Source: Heterodera schachtii (taxonomy: Eukaryota > Nematoda > Chromadorea > Rhabditida > Heteroderidae). From it: 64,000 nucleotides of DNA. How positions within the stretch are numbered: position 1 is the first letter of the stretch; every line of letters starts with the position of its first letter. The stretch covers positions 107,093 to 171,092 of the forward strand of contig SIJG01000188.1 in the NCBI GenBank assembly GCA_023374025.1. The letters run 5' to 3'. Position numbers and translations under genes: made by a program. The notes beneath the pieces were generated by a model, which did no database searches, was not told the origin of the DNA, and saw nothing but the letters and a program-made list of their open reading frames with translations. Below, piece after piece: positions 12,501 through 26,292 of this stretch.

Positions 12501-12616
12501 TTTAAAAACTTATATTTTTGGATGAATTTTGCAAATAATTGGACGAGCAGTTTTTCTCTTGTTGAGAATTCACTCACCGTGTCGAAAATAATGGATAATT
12601 ATTTTCTTATTTTATT

Positions 12617-15600
12617 CTGTTGTTTCAAATAAACTTAATTATTTTATGCGTTTTAATAAAAATATAATATAAAAAATATTTATACGAATATCCTTTTAAT
12701 TTATAATTTATTTTTTAAGTTTTATTAATTTATTCGCTATGATATTTGTTCAAATAATTTATGGGTTTCTTTTCTATTCATTTTGCTTTTCAAAAATAAA
12801 TAAAATCCTGCGTATTAATTTATTTTTTATGAATTTAAAAAAAATTTTATTTTTTTAATACTAAGAGACTTTTTTTACTAACATATAATGATGAACCTCA
12901 ATTTTAATATCATGTTTATTTTGTAAGTAAAATTAAGTGATTAATAGATATTTATTATTTTCCACTTTTAGTCCAAATATACGAATAATTTAAGAAGTTT
13001 TTTTATTTAAATTTTCTTTTTTATTGTAACATTTTCTCATGTTTTTTCAATTAAATCAATTCAACTTTTTAAATTTCTTGCATTTAAAAAATACATTTTT
13101 CTTAGTATACATAATAAATTATTTTTGTTATAACTTTTGCCTTGCCGATGACTTTAATTTATTAATTTTTTAAAGAAAAATGGATTTTTATTTTTGATAG
13201 AAATTTTATCAAATATTTTTAAAATAATTTAAATAATTTTATCATTAGCTAATATTCGGATTTTGATATAAGTTCTTTTATTGTTTTGTTAATCTCTCGC
13301 TTAAAAACGTGACTCTGTAACTTGCTAAGGATCATTTAGTTTGAATTTGAAAATTTTTTAAAATAAGGCTATGTAATATAGTGAAGAAGCTTGTGATTAG
13401 TTATTATAAGATGGCACCCAATGTTAAATCAAAATGGTTCATATTATTAACCTAAATTTAATTAATAAATGTACTCGAGAGTGAGTTTTTAATTGATTAA
13501 TATTTTTTCAAATAATTGTCAGTATTATTTTAGTTTTTATTCTGGTTTGTTTGTTCTATTGTTAAATAAATTGCCCTCGGCAATCTTTAAGCTTTTTTTT
13601 CTTCCAGTTCTTGACTTTTTAAAATTCTTTGTTTTGCAAAATTTAAACTTTAGCATTTAATGATCTTCAATAAAAAAGTGAAGATTCTTTATAAAAATTG
13701 TTCACTTGTCGATTCTTTCGGGTTTATTAATATCATTTAAAGTCCGCGTTTGTTTATTAAAGTAAAAAAATAATAATTTGTTTTGTTTTGTTTATATTTA
13801 GATAATAGTTGAAAATCATAGAAATTAATTGTTTTCTTTGAATTCTATTTTTTAGTTTTTCAATATGAAATTCAGCTGTTTATTTTTTTTATATTACCCT
13901 AATTAAAGCTTTAGCTTTTTATTATTTTTATTTATTTTTTTGTTGATTTCTTGTTTTACGTAACCAGTAAAAAAAAGTTTATATTGAATTGGTGATAAAA
14001 AATTGTTTTGTTTCTAGCTAAGAATGCTATAATAAAAACTAATATATAATTTATTTATTTTCATTTGATTATTAATTTAAAAATAATTTTGGGTCCATCT
14101 TATTTTAATATATCTTTTCATGTATTTTATTATTTATTTAAATGAGAATAACACACAACTTAAAATTAAAGTATCTTTATCTTTATTAAATTGACTTTTA
14201 AATGAAATCTATTTGTTTTTTTACAATTTTAAAAGGAAAAATTATACGATTTAATTAACTCACGAATTATTTAAATATAGGTTTTTTAATTAAAACAAAA
14301 TATATTTTCAAGAGTAAAGAATTTTTAATTTGATTAATAATTCAAGCAGTTAAATTAACTACTAAAATAGGGAAAAATATTGTATCAAATTGGTCTATTC
14401 CTAATTTAATTAATTTTAAAATACTTATAAATATTTTAAAAGTTTAAGCAATATTATTTAAAACAAAAATATCGAAGAAAAATATGTGTAAATAAAATAT
14501 TAATTTAAATATCCCTGTAAAAATGTTATATAGAATTTAAAGAATTTTACAAATAATTACCTAGACAGAATGGAAGCCAATGCGATTGTATATACTTCAT
14601 GAAGTAAAATTCAAAATTATACTAACAAATTAATGAAAAAGAAAAATTTATAATAATAATATTTTAATCTTAGGATAATCAATAGCTTTGAAAACCGAGG
14701 AATAAATAACATAATTAGTATAAAATTTAAAAGACAAATAAAACTTTTTAACAAATTATTAGATATTTGATAAAAATTCATAAAATAATGTTTCGAAGAA
14801 ACATGATTATAACAGCAATAACCAAGTAATGTTAATAAAAGCAATGAATTTCTCTGCGGACATTCTGGGTAAGGAATCAATATTTTTATTTCATCGAAAA
14901 CCAAAACCTCAAATTATATTATTTAATGGGTTACTATTAAAAAGAAAAAATAATAGATAACCAATATTATATGATTTTATGAACAAATAGAAAGAAAAAT
15001 AAATAAATGAAGAAATAATTAATGGCTTAAAATACATTTTAACACCAAAAGAAATAAATTTTCTAAAAAATGTCGGAATATTGAAAAAAATAGGCGACAA
15101 AATGAAAAATAATGGCAAAAAATTATTTTAGTCGTCAACTTCTAAAATAGTTGCGCTAAAAACGAAATTTTTTTAAAAAGAATTTGTTTTTTGTGCATTT
15201 CTCATCAAAATAAAGCCGCAGAAAAAAAGTTAAAAAACTAAAACCCGGGTTCTACTCATTATTAGGGGCCTGAAAAATATGTTTGGGTTTTTTAATACTT
15301 TTTAAATAATTTAGCATTTTTTAAATTTTTCGTAATTCACAATTTTTTATAAAAAACCCAATAAAAATGATTTTTTTGACGCTTTAAATTTTTGGCGACA
15401 TATTAAAATAATTTTCATAAATTTTGCACTAAATAAATCTATCGAAAAATATTCCCCCCTTCTACATTTATCCCCCCCGTGTTAATTTCAATTAATGTAA
15501 CACGAGTTTTAGTTCGTCTATTATTTTATAAAGATTGATTATTTTAAACATTTCAACATTTAATAAATTACAAAATTTATTTCATTAGAAAATTGTATTC

Positions 15601-17507
15601 ATTTAATGCAATTAAAAAATATATTATGCTTAATGAAAGTTTGTGGTTCATTTTGTAGGCAATCTCTAAATTCATTCAGAAGAATATAGATAAATAAAGC
15701 GTTAACTCTAATGTGTAAAATTAAAAATATATAAAAACAAATAAAATTTGATTCTTTAATAAAATAAATAAATAATAAAGTCATCAAATATCTTATATAA
15801 TAATTTACAAATTTTATATAATATATTCATTAAAGTGAAATAAACAAATCTCAGCTAAATATTATACATCTTAAAATTCGATAAGAATAATAAAAATATA
15901 TTTTATATTATAGCCGTAGGTCTTGAAGAAGAAGAGCAAGCAAAAGTTGGATAGTACGAATAATGAAAACATTTAACTGAATACTTAATGCCATAATTGG
16001 CATATCTATGTTTTGGAAAATTCAATTAAAACTAATTTTAAAAGCTTGAAAAACAATGCAACCATAACAAAATATAAGACAAAATAATATATATAAAAAA
16101 AATATGACTTAAATTAAAATTTAGACTACAAACAAAAGTGATTTAACACATAATTATATCTATCGGAGCTCAATTGAAATGAAATATTTTTGACGCAGGA
16201 AAACAAGTAAATTTAATTATAAAACTTGCATGAAAATTATTAAGCATATTCAAATTAATCAATTATATCTAAAAAATACATTTTTTTTAATACGCACTAA
16301 ACTTTATGAAAAAAATAAGTTAAATTTATTAATGTGCAATTTTAACATGATACATTTTATAAATACAAATTAAAAATTGTTTAAGACATATAAACAATAT
16401 ACAAGTTATACAAGCAGGATCAAAATCAGTTAATGTAAAAGAAATCGAATATAATTGAAAATAAAAATTAAACTTTGAAAAATATGCAAGAAAAAAATAA
16501 AAATTAAAAAATATAAAAATGGAAAATTTTAATCATACTGAATACATTCTATTAGAATATCATTAAGAAAATTTCATATTTATATCTAAGTAAAAATTTT
16601 GCATCATAACTTTTATATTCATAATATTTTTCTTTAAAAGAAATAATTTAACTAGTTTTATAATAAATAAAATTATTACTAACAACAATTTTGACAAAAA
16701 AAAATTAGTTGATTATTGGGACATTTCTCATACGAAGCGGTGTAGTTGAGCCCCCCGCCCCCTAAATTTCTGTTATTAAAAAATACAATAAAACAGCCAA
16801 TTAAAAATCGAAAAAAACTATAATCTACATAGGTTTACTATATTCTCTTGAACTTATTATAATGATTTTAAAATCCTTTTCAAACTACTCATTCTACATT
16901 AAAAATTTATTTACAGTTTATTTCAAGCATAAACCAATCTTCCAGTTTTCTGATTAGTTTAACAAAAAAAACAAAATAGAAAATTTAAAATAACTTTAAA
17001 ATATTTTTTAGTTGGAATTAAAGCAAACAATCTTCATCAAAAGAATAAAATATTTTACCTTTTTACCTTAGAAAAAATTAAGGTGAAATCCGAACATGCA
17101 CAAGATTCCTGCACAAACTTTAATAAATATTTGAATTTATAAAATAAAAAATTAAATTGAAAAAAGCAACAATTCCATGAAATTTTTGGCATTCACTATT
17201 AAAATACAAAGAATAAAATTAAAAAAAAATAAGGATGAATATTTCTTTATGAAAATAATACGCAGCTCGAATGATTAAAAAAAGATTTTCTGATTAAATG
17301 GATATAATATTTAAGAGCATATAGTTGACTTAATATAGCAACCTTGAAATAGAGCTAGGATACATTTTTAATGAAACGTAACTTTAAATTAAAATTCATA
17401 AATTTAAATTAATTTATTAAATAAATTTGAGGTCCTTACTTTTCAAAAAAATTTGCACAGATTAAGAAAGATTGAATTTATAAATAAAAAGTAAAACTCA
17501 GAATAAC
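12617..17507. other. AT-rich gene desert
   Basis: Extremely AT-rich. It is T-rich on the plus strand to about 14.4 kb and A-rich after that. No gene is seen. Frames such as 14617-14904 and 14909-15118 (minus) are low-complexity Phe/Leu/Ile/Tyr artefacts. It contains the second copy of the 260-bp repeat. Confidence 0.6.
15060..15321. repeat. dispersed 260-bp repeat, copy 2
   Basis: The direct-orientation partner of 9260-9520, with the same landmarks in the same order and a few substitutions and length changes in T and A runs. Confidence 0.85.
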
Positions 17508-17525
17508 TTAATTTTTAAAAAAATT

Positions 17526-17640
17526 CCGTGTTGGTAAATGATGGCCAACAGCAGCAACAGCAAAATGCCGTGTTGGTAAATGATGGCCAACAGCAGCAAT
17601 AGCAAAATGCCGTGTTGGTAAATGATGGCCAGCAGCAACC
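17526..17640 (+). repeat. 42-bp tandem repeat encoding a Gln-rich motif
   Basis: Two full units and most of a third start at 17526, 17568 and 17610. Each begins CCGTGTTGGTAAATGATGGC. In one frame each unit reads VLVNDGQQQQ(Q)QNA, 14 residues, so the period keeps frame. In unit 2 one CAG of unit 1 is replaced by TAG. This suggests a once-coding Q-rich repeat that has decayed, or a minisatellite. Confidence 0.75.
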
Positions 17641-17859
17641 ACTTTTGATAACCAAACGCGTCGCATTGTTCCGGTCAAAATTGACCAAGAGGAGGACCAA
17701 GGCGACCAGGAAACGGAGGAAGAAGATGAGGATGAAACGGAAGATTTTTTTAAGAGCCGAATAAACAACGGGCCGTTGCAGACGAGAATAATTGCCAAGA
17801 ATCGCAAATTTTGGACCAGACGGATGGAACTCTCGGAATTGAAGAGGAAAAATTTTTAG
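17632..17859 (+). pseudogene. possible terminal exon of an acidic protein (fragment)
   Basis: An open frame follows a possible acceptor (GGCCAG at 17627-17632) and runs to TAG at 17857-17859. It contains RRIVPVKIDQEEDQGDQ, then a run of Glu/Asp, then a basic tail with FWTRRMELSELKRKNF. Codon and base composition are richer in G than in the flanks. It directly follows the Q-rich tandem repeat, which is in a different frame. No family is recognised and no upstream exon was found, so it may be a relic. Confidence 0.3.
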
Positions 17860-18001
17860 TTGAGCTAAAAGAGATTTTAGCCTGCTTCACACATCTAACC
17901 TCTTAACGCAAATCTTACTATGTGTCATGGCTCAGTTGGTTTTAAAACTAAAAAAAGTTTTGTGTTTCCGCGGGTAGGATGAGTCCCCCCTCCCCCCCCC
18001 C

Positions 18002-18262
18002 CCATTTTCCTCCCGATTTTGAGGCAAAGCAATGTTTTAGGACTGCAGAACTTCCCTTGGGACGGGTTGGATCATGGCCCCCTCCCCCATTTTCCTCCCG
18101 ATTTTGAGGCAAAGTTCACTGTTTTAGGACTGCAGAACTTCCCTTGGGACGGGTTTGATCATGGCCCCCTTCCCCCATTTTCTCCCCGGTTTGGAGGCAA
18201 AGTTCACGGTCTTTGGACCGCAGAACTTCCCTTGGGACGGGTTGGATTATGGCCCCCTCCCC
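18002..18262. repeat. three tandem copies of an ~87-bp unit
   Basis: Units start at about 18002, 18087 and 18175. Each starts with CCATTTTCCTCCCGATTTTG (or a close variant) and carries GCAGAACTTCCCTTGGGACG and CATGGCCCCC. They follow C runs at about 17984-18003. The period is 85-88 bp, so the frame is not kept and the open frame across it is an artefact. Confidence 0.9.
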
Positions 18263-21065
18263 CCATTTTTCAAATTTTTATGTGTTACTGAAATAATAAA
18301 AATGTCAGCTTTCACTCACGGCAACATTTGTCATTTTGCTCATCGTATTTGCCATTATACATCTCCCCACTCGGCCTTCAATTGGCAAAATAAAATGCAT
18401 TTGTGATCTAACCAATATTTTCCTAAAGGTATAAAATTGATTGGATCAATCAGTTAATTTATGCTCATGAAAAACTGAGCATTTAATTAATAAAAATTCT
18501 GTTTTTTTATTATTTATTTTTTCTTAATTGCAGATGTTGAACCCAAAAAATATTAGTAAATTTTTTTTAATTAATTATTATTTTTCGTTGTAATTTTTTT
18601 TACTTTAGCCACCAATCTGACTAATTGACCTTTATGAGCTGGACAAGAAGTGCCGTGTTCTTTGCAAAGAATGCGGAAAAAGTGAGTTATATTTTTTAAA
18701 TATTAAAAAAAATATTATTTTTATCATGCAAAGGGTTGTTTACTGAAAATTTTCCTAATTAACTTTTTTACCAACAAAAAATTTTTATTTTTTGTCAAAA
18801 ACAGCATTTTTGAGAAGAAATTTTCACCAAAAATGAACAATTTTTGCGATATTAATCTAATTTTAAGAAAAATATAAGCTTCTTGTGCCTGGCCTGCTGG
18901 TGGGCTCGGTCGGGGAAAAATTTTTGGTCGCATTTTAAATGAGGATTTTTCAAAAAATCAACATAAATCTTCAAACTATCTCAAAACAGCAAAATTTGCA
19001 AATTTTTGATGTTGATTATTTTTCATTTCAAACTTTTCGATCACTGCCGTCGTGGCTCAAAATTTTTTTTAAAGAAAATATAATAAATTAATTTTTTTAA
19101 ATCAATAAATAATTTGTGTATTTTCATATAAACATTTGATGTATGAATTGTTTGTTCTAACATTGGTTAAATGCATTCCTATAAATTTCTTATTATTAAA
19201 TAAATTTAAAATATTTGCGTTTTTTAAATTGTAAAGATAATGAAAATACTGTTTTTGTTTTTTTAACAATTTCAAGGTTTTCTGTTATTCTGTTAGAACA
19301 TAAATTTTAAACAAATGCTTTTTATTTCGTTAATTTATATTTAGCACATAAAAAACTGACTTGCAAATCAAAAAACTTTAAAGTTTTCTTTGCAAGCATC
19401 TGCTTTATTGTAATTTTTAATATAAATTTTAATTATTTTTATTCTTATAATTTAAATGTTTACTCTTTTTATTATTACAATTTTTGTAACATTAATTACA
19501 ACTTATTTATTTTGGTATAATTTTTGCATTTTGTTTTTTGCATTTTTATTTAATTTGTAATTATTTTTGAGAATAAGAGCATTTTATAGTAAAGCAAATT
19601 TTATTTTATATGGATTTTAATATTTTTTTAATATGAGAAAAACTCTTGTATGCAAAATATTAATTTAAAAAAATTAAATTGTCTTATACGGAGCTTAATG
19701 GAAATACAATTTTTCATATTAATTATTTAACAAATTTCACCTTACGATTTTTGGATGATTTTATAAATTAAAATTAACTAAGTTTAAATTCTTTAAATGA
19801 ATTGACATAAAGGTCAATTTTTAAGTAGTTATCATAACTTTTGTATTATTTAACTAATTTTATTTTTTAAATTTATTCAATTATTGCTATTACAATGTTT
19901 GCCTTTCTAATTTCAGTTTTTAAGTGAGCCTTTGTCCATATTCATTTAATTAATTATTCGTTCAAATAATTATTCTTTTTATTTTTTAGCAAACGATTAG
20001 TTCGTTCCATGATAATATTTGTGGCATTCAATGTTAATAAAGTAAATTAACTTTAAAGTAGAATCGCAATTAATCTAACTAAACTACTGCTGTTTATCCT
20101 TTTATTTTCACTGTGATTAGGTCTTAGTTTTTTAGATGTTATCTTTGATGTTGGACTGTTCTTAAGGTGATTCTTTATTTCATTAAATTTTTAAAATTGG
20201 TTTTTTAGTTTCTATTGTCAGTAATTTTTATTTTTACCTTGTTTAATATTTTAGTTCTTAAATGTTTAATATTATTTCTTTTTATTAGAAATTATTCAGA
20301 ATTATCACTATTGTTCCAACGGTAATTTGAATAAAGCCAAAAAATTTTAATTTAAATAATTGGATTTCATCTTAGCTTACTTGTTTTAAAAAATAATTTT
20401 TCTTAACATTGCATTTTCATCGTATGAAACCGTTTCATCTTCATTTTCAAATGAAAAAAAATTTATTATTCCAATCCACCGGTGTCTTTTTTAAATATTT
20501 GTTATTTAGATAAATTATAATAAATAAATTGCTTTATTACTCTAATATTTATTCACTTTTACATATTTGGTTAATAATCGTGCGCAATTCTCATTGTTTG
20601 GAATATGGTTCGTTGACACAAATTTTCATACACTTATTTTCTTTAGATCCATTCTTCATTCTATTTTTGACAAATTTTCTAATAATTACCTTTATCTATT
20701 AAACTTTTCCTTTATTTGGATTGTGTTAATTATCACTATAATTATTAAATGTATAATAAAACCTTCGACAATTTCGAATCAATAATTATAAGATGACAAC
20801 TCTATTAAATTTTTTAATTGATAATTATCATTTTAAATAATATTTTTTATTTTAATAATTGTTTATTCAATTCAGATAATTATAGACTTTGATTGAAATA
20901 AATTAAAAATATTTATCTTAAAAATATTTAAAATCTTCATTTTTTTTATCCATTAAATATTGAAAAGTTATATCTCAATACATAAATCATCTCAATAATA
21001 GTTAATTGTCAAATTTCATTGTTTAAAATTGTAATCTTAGTGTAATTCTTTTATTTGGTTCCTTA
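18263..21065. other. AT-rich region, mostly T-rich
   Basis: No supported gene. At 18935-18990 there is a copy of the GAGGATTTTTC...AAATC dispersed repeat. From about 19 kb on the sequence is T-rich desert. A phrase near 20326-20380 (ATTGAATAAAGCCAAAAAAT...ATTTCATCTTAGC) has relatives near 30353 and 54036, so desert sequence is itself repetitive. Confidence 0.5.
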
Positions 21066-21464
21066 GGGAACAGTTCAACTCGCCGACGCACGACTCGCCG
21101 ACGGACTATTCTTTTGTTCGTAACTTTTTTCTTTTTCTACCAATTTTAATAAAATTAATGTTATTCGGAAGCTTTAAGTATTTAGAAACTATCATTAAGC
21201 AGATGTTAAGCGATTAATTAATTCTCCAAAGAGTTATAATTTTTATTTTACAAAAAAATTGAAAAAGACGTGAATTTCATGAGTTTTATTTTCTAACTCT
21301 TTGGAGAATTATTTAATCGCTTAACATCTGCTTAATGATAGTTTCTAAACACTTAAAGCTTCCGAATAACATTAATTTTATAACAATTGGTAGAAAAAGA
21401 AAAAAGTTACGAACAAAAGATTATTCCGTCGGCGAGTCGTGCGTCGGCGAGTTGACATGTACCC
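21066..21464. mobile_element. Mutator-like foldback MITE with 9-bp target duplication
   Basis: Two ~171-bp arms (21066-21236 and 21294-21464) are close inverted copies around a 57-bp loop. Both ends start GGG(A/T)ACA and run into TCAACTCGCCGACGCACGA. The element is flanked by the direct repeat GGTTCCTTA at 21057-21065 and 21465-21473, a 9-bp duplication. Long terminal inverted repeats starting with GG and a 9-bp duplication are the pattern of Mutator-like elements; that assignment is an inference. There is no coding capacity. Confidence 0.75.
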
Positions 21465-21473
21465 GGTTCCTTA

Positions 21474-24400
21474 GTATGTTAAATTCTTTTTTATTGTCTG
21501 AAATGATTTATAAAATTATGTTTTTAAATCTTTTAAAGTTTATTTTATTTTAAATTTTAAAACAATTCCCGAGCTTACTATTGCCCGTCTCGCAAAATTG
21601 TGACGGGATTACAATTGTTGTCGGCGCATATAAATATATTAATTGTATTTTTTCATCATTAATAGATTCCCCTTCTAAAAGAATATTTGCATTTTAAATT
21701 GAGCTATAAAATTTCTTGTTTTAATCAGGGGCTTCACCAATTTGAAATTTATCGTTTATATATATTTTTGATTCGTTTTATTAAATTTTGTTTTTTGCTT
21801 TGATAAGGCAATTGTAATTCAATAACAAAAATTTTTGTTTAATGTTTTTTAATTAAATTCTTTTTTTATTTCATTTTGATAATTAACCAATTTTTTTATC
21901 TAATTATGATTCAATCATCAATTTTTTTATTTTCATCAAAGTATTCAATTGTTAATATTTAATTAATTATTAATATCATTTAAATTTAATTTTGAAAAAA
22001 CATATTGCATTTATCTGATTCTTTTTAGCATTGTTCAACATTAGAATTATTTTATGTATTTTAATATTTATTTATTTTATTTGCTCTTAGTATAACTTTA
22101 TAAAAATTTAAAGATAATTTTATTTATATTTTTTTGCTCTTTATTTATCTTTTTTTAATGTAATAAAGAATAATTTTTAATAAATATTTTATTTAATCAA
22201 TTTATAGATTATTCACTAAAAATAATTATTCCATTTGTCAAAATTAATTAATTTTTAAATATTTTTGAATAAAAACAAAAATACTTTAATTTAAATCAAA
22301 AATATATAAGTAATTAATTTAGAAAATAGAAAATACATCCGATTCCAATAAATTTGAGCTTAACTATATTTGCTAATATATATAATTTATGAATCTATCA
22401 ACAAGAAAAATGTTTCCATAAAATTAAAAACTTGTGACAAAAAAGAAAAGATGTTTTAAATTATAGCTTATTTTTCTAACTCGTAAGTAAAATAAAATAA
22501 ACGAAATGTTTCATTAATTTGGACCAAATAAATTGTAACTAATTAAAAGACTAAAATTGCTGCAAAAATTTATAACATAAGGAAAGGAAATTATTTTAAG
22601 CCTAATATTAAACTTTTCGGACAGCATGAGTTGCTTATAAATAGAATTAGTCTTATGAACGTCAGTTTTTCGAAAAAATACAAAAATAATAATTACCTAA
22701 AAACAATTATCCACGCGATAAAAAATTAAAATACCTATTAATTTAAATATGACAATAAAATTTCATTAGGATTTAAGGAAAATTAGTAATAAACAAAAAT
22801 TTAAGATAAATAATGAGTAAAGAAATTTAAAAATAAATAATAATTTAAATGGCTGGCACGATAGGGATGTTGGAAAATTTGTGCAAAAAAAATAAAATTA
22901 GCTATAGATTTAAAAGATAAATTTTGTTTAATACGTGCATTTTCATAATTTATTTTTTGAATGAATTTTTCCCCCTTTTTTCATTAATTATAACTTATCA
23001 TGATTTAAATATTCATGATAATAATTAAACCTTATTATTTGTTAAATGGAAGCTAAAACAAACATTTATAATATTCTAAAATTTTTATTTATGAAAAATA
23101 TATTTGAAAATAATAAAAAATCCAAAATGAAATAAAATTTTAGTTTAAATGATTTAATGTAGTAGCATTAAATGTATTACTATATATATAATTAATATAA
23201 AATACTTGCTTAAATTTAAGCTACCCGAATTTGAAGAAAATTGTTAACATGAAGCTATAAAAGTTAACAATCTTGTATAATATCAGTCATAAACAAGTTA
23301 CATAAATAATTTTTGTTAATTGAAATAATTAAACATTTGGGAAAATATATTACCCACCATTAATGCAGTTAATTCTTTATTGATTATTTTTAAAAGTTAT
23401 AATGAACACTTAATTTTCATTTTCAACATGGAAATAATATCTTAAAAAATTATCTCTGCTAAATGAATCGATAAAACATAAACTTTATCTAAAATTATTT
23501 AATGTAAAATTATAAAGCCTTTGATTTTAATGAAAAGAAGAAATAGTAATATTAATAAAATAAATAAAAAACAAAATCTCAACTTCAGAGTGAAAGAATT
23601 TAGAGACGATAAAATAAATTAAAATTAAGTTTTTACTAAAAAGGCTTTAAAAATATTTTAAAAAAATAAAATCTTGCATTCAGAGAAAAATAATTGACGA
23701 AGTGATAAAAAAAATTAAAATAAGCTATCAACTGTAGTTGATATTCTATAGACCATATAATTGGAAACAATTTCAGTGAATTTAATTAACCAAAAAATGA
23801 ATAAAAATTTTTAAAATCTTTAAATTTAAAAATTAGATCTAAAATACATTTATGTATGCAGTGAGTAAGAACGAATGTTAAAAAAAGCAAATAAACTTTA
23901 TAAAAAAATAATGAAAATATTTTTTGATTTTTGACCATTTCCGAAAACAAAACAAAAAAGTTGTAAAACTTGAATTAGACAAACAAATTTGTTAATGTTT
24001 CTCGTATTATAACATAAATTTTGTGCTTTTAGTTTTACAATAATTAATTAAAAAACAAAGTCATAAATTTCAAATATATAAAATAATAATCTATTTCATT
24101 TATTTTATTTTCAAAAAATTACATATGTACATTGTTATTAATCTGAATATTTTTTGACTTAAATGACAATATCATCAAAAATAAGATTTTAAAAAAAGTT
24201 AGCTTCCAATAAAAATTGATACATTTAAATACCATGCAATTTCGATTCAACGAAGATGGTTTCTAATATGGTTTTCTTGACACATGTGATTAAATGAATT
24301 TAAATTTTCAAAAAAATAAATAAATAAATATTATTAAATAGCTAAATTAGAATTGAAATGAAATTAAAAAATTAATTACAATAATAATAATTTTTAAAAG

Positions 24401-26292
24401 TAATGAGTAAATATAAAATAAGCATACGGAGCAATGAAAATTCAGATGAAAATATAAATTTTCTATTAAAATTACATTGTTTTCATTGCTTAAAATTCAA
24501 TATTGTATAATATAATGCTTACTAAACATACTTTAAAAATAAATGCCTCTTCTATTTAAATTATTTAACAAATAATTGTTATTTAAAAAAATATTTACCA
24601 CTCAAAATTGAAAATTATACAAAAAAGACTTCATCACTTTGATAAAATAAGTCGCAACAACTCACAGTTTTAAAATACGATAATGAAAATAAATTTATTT
24701 TGATTGATTTTAATGGCAATTAAAAAGATAAATGCAATCATTTTAGTTTTAATAATAATGCTAAAGTTGTTCAAATGGATCTTAATTCAATATAAATGTT
24801 TTGCTTAAAAAGGTATAATAATCGTACATGTATTTAAATAAAAAATAATAATTTGGTATTTAATATAATTTAATGGAATTCAAATAATATTAATATAAAT
24901 GTCTAACCGGAGTAATAAAAACGGGTATTTTCGCTATGCTAACAAATATTAGCGTTTATTTTTATTTTTAACGCGTTAGCATCGTCTCTTTGACACCTGG
25001 TTCTACAATTTGCAACATATGTTTTGTAATAAGATTATTTTTATTTCATAAGGTTAAGGAGATGAAATAAAAATTAAATTAATAAATTAATATGAATTGA
25101 TAAAGATTACTGCCTGCAGAAAAACAGCGGCTGAGAACGTGAGAATTTTTTTTATTAGGCGCGGAACGCTGCGCAACTTGCGAGTCGATTTTCCAAAAAT
25201 TAAATTTTAAAATGCAATTTTTATATTTTGGTTGCTGTAATTTGGGATAATATGTATTTCGGAAATTTTGATGATTGGCTCATAAAATGAAGTATTAAAT
25301 TTAATAATCGGTGAACAAAATTGGCATAAATTATGTCTAATTTGACAGAAATTTATTTAAAATTCAAATAGAATTATATTAATTACATTTTAAAACAAAT
25401 TCGTCGAAATTAAAATGTTATTCTTTTGATTAAATAAAACTCCCCTTTATATAATTTCCATTTTATTAGTTCCATTAAAAAGAAATTGAATTTTGATGAA
25501 AATTTTGTCTCTAAAAAATTTAATGAAAATTGTGTAATTAAATGTAAAATTTCTGTTTTGGCAAATCATAAAAACAATGCCATTAATACTTGAACCTTGT
25601 TATAAGATAAAATTAAATTCTGTTTGTATAAAATTTTGAAATAAACAAAATAAAATATTAAATCAAACTTAACCGAAGATCTGAATAAAGAAAAATTAAG
25701 CAAAATTTTTTGGAAAATTTGGGTGAGATTTTCTTTTTTATGCTCTATTTATAACCCAAATATATGATTGTCAAACATTATGCCAATTTATGAAAATTTG
25801 TACATAAAATTTAACCGATTCTGACGATTTTTCACGAAAAGGTAAAATAAAATGAAAAATATATATTATGTCTTTATTAAAAAATATATTTTTTATTTTT
25901 TATTTTTTGGATTTAGTAACTTATTCCTTTTCGTTTTACTTCTTAGCATTTAATTAAAAGAAGAAGGTTTATAATTTTATTTTGAATTGAAAATTATTAA
26001 TTCTTTAAATATATTTAAATTTAAGTTTTTTATAATAACGTAAAAGCTCTTGTTTTCGTTTTATTTTTTTGCGGTTTTAAAATTATTTATTAGTCAATAT
26101 TAGTACATTAAGTTTATTTTATGATCTTTATTAGGTTTCATTTTATTAAATTAAAGTTTCTTTTTTTCATCAAAAATAATAATAATTTTCATTTCCAAAT
26201 TGCCACATCATTATTTTTTTCATATGCTTACTCTAAGGAAGTTTATATTTTTATTTTATTTAATAAAATTTCGGTGTTTTTTCCAAGTTATT
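21474..26292. other. AT-rich gene desert
   Basis: T-rich to about 22.3 kb, then A-rich to about 25 kb. No gene is seen. Small GC blips occur at 21590-21640 (CCCGTC...GACGGG hairpin), 24905-25010 (GCTATGCTAAC against GCGTTAGCATC) and 25110-25190. Their function is unknown. Confidence 0.5.

Larger units (their letters stand above)
6606..12616. mobile_element. 6-kb AT-rich block with long, diverged terminal inverted repeats
   Basis: The outermost ~65 bp match in inverse orientation: AATAAAATAAGAAAATAATT at 6606 and its complement ending at 12616, both running through TTTTCGACACGGTG and CTCAACAAGAGAAA. Inverted similarity resumes further in: around 6670-6715 against about 12237-12290, and around 6915-7075 against about 11825-11965. 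The right arm carries roughly 265-330 extra bases. The arm homology is therefore about 460 bp and diverged. The interior is A-rich, has no open frame of useful length and holds secondary repeats (see 8200 and 9260). This looks like an old non-autonomous DNA element, or a decayed one that lost its transposase. No target duplication is evident. Confidence 0.6.

Noticed and set aside
17925..17980. GGCTCAGTTGGTT resembling a tRNA D arm
   Set aside because: No matching T arm or acceptor stem follows.
18019..18406. Open frames across the 87-bp tandem repeat
   Set aside because: Period is not a multiple of three in all units; the frames are repeat artefacts.
18605..18682. Possible zinc-finger exon (CRVLCKECGK) between TTTAG and GTGAGT
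   Set aside because: The useful frame has a TGA just upstream inside the putative exon and no partner exon; it may be a transposase relic but cannot be supported.
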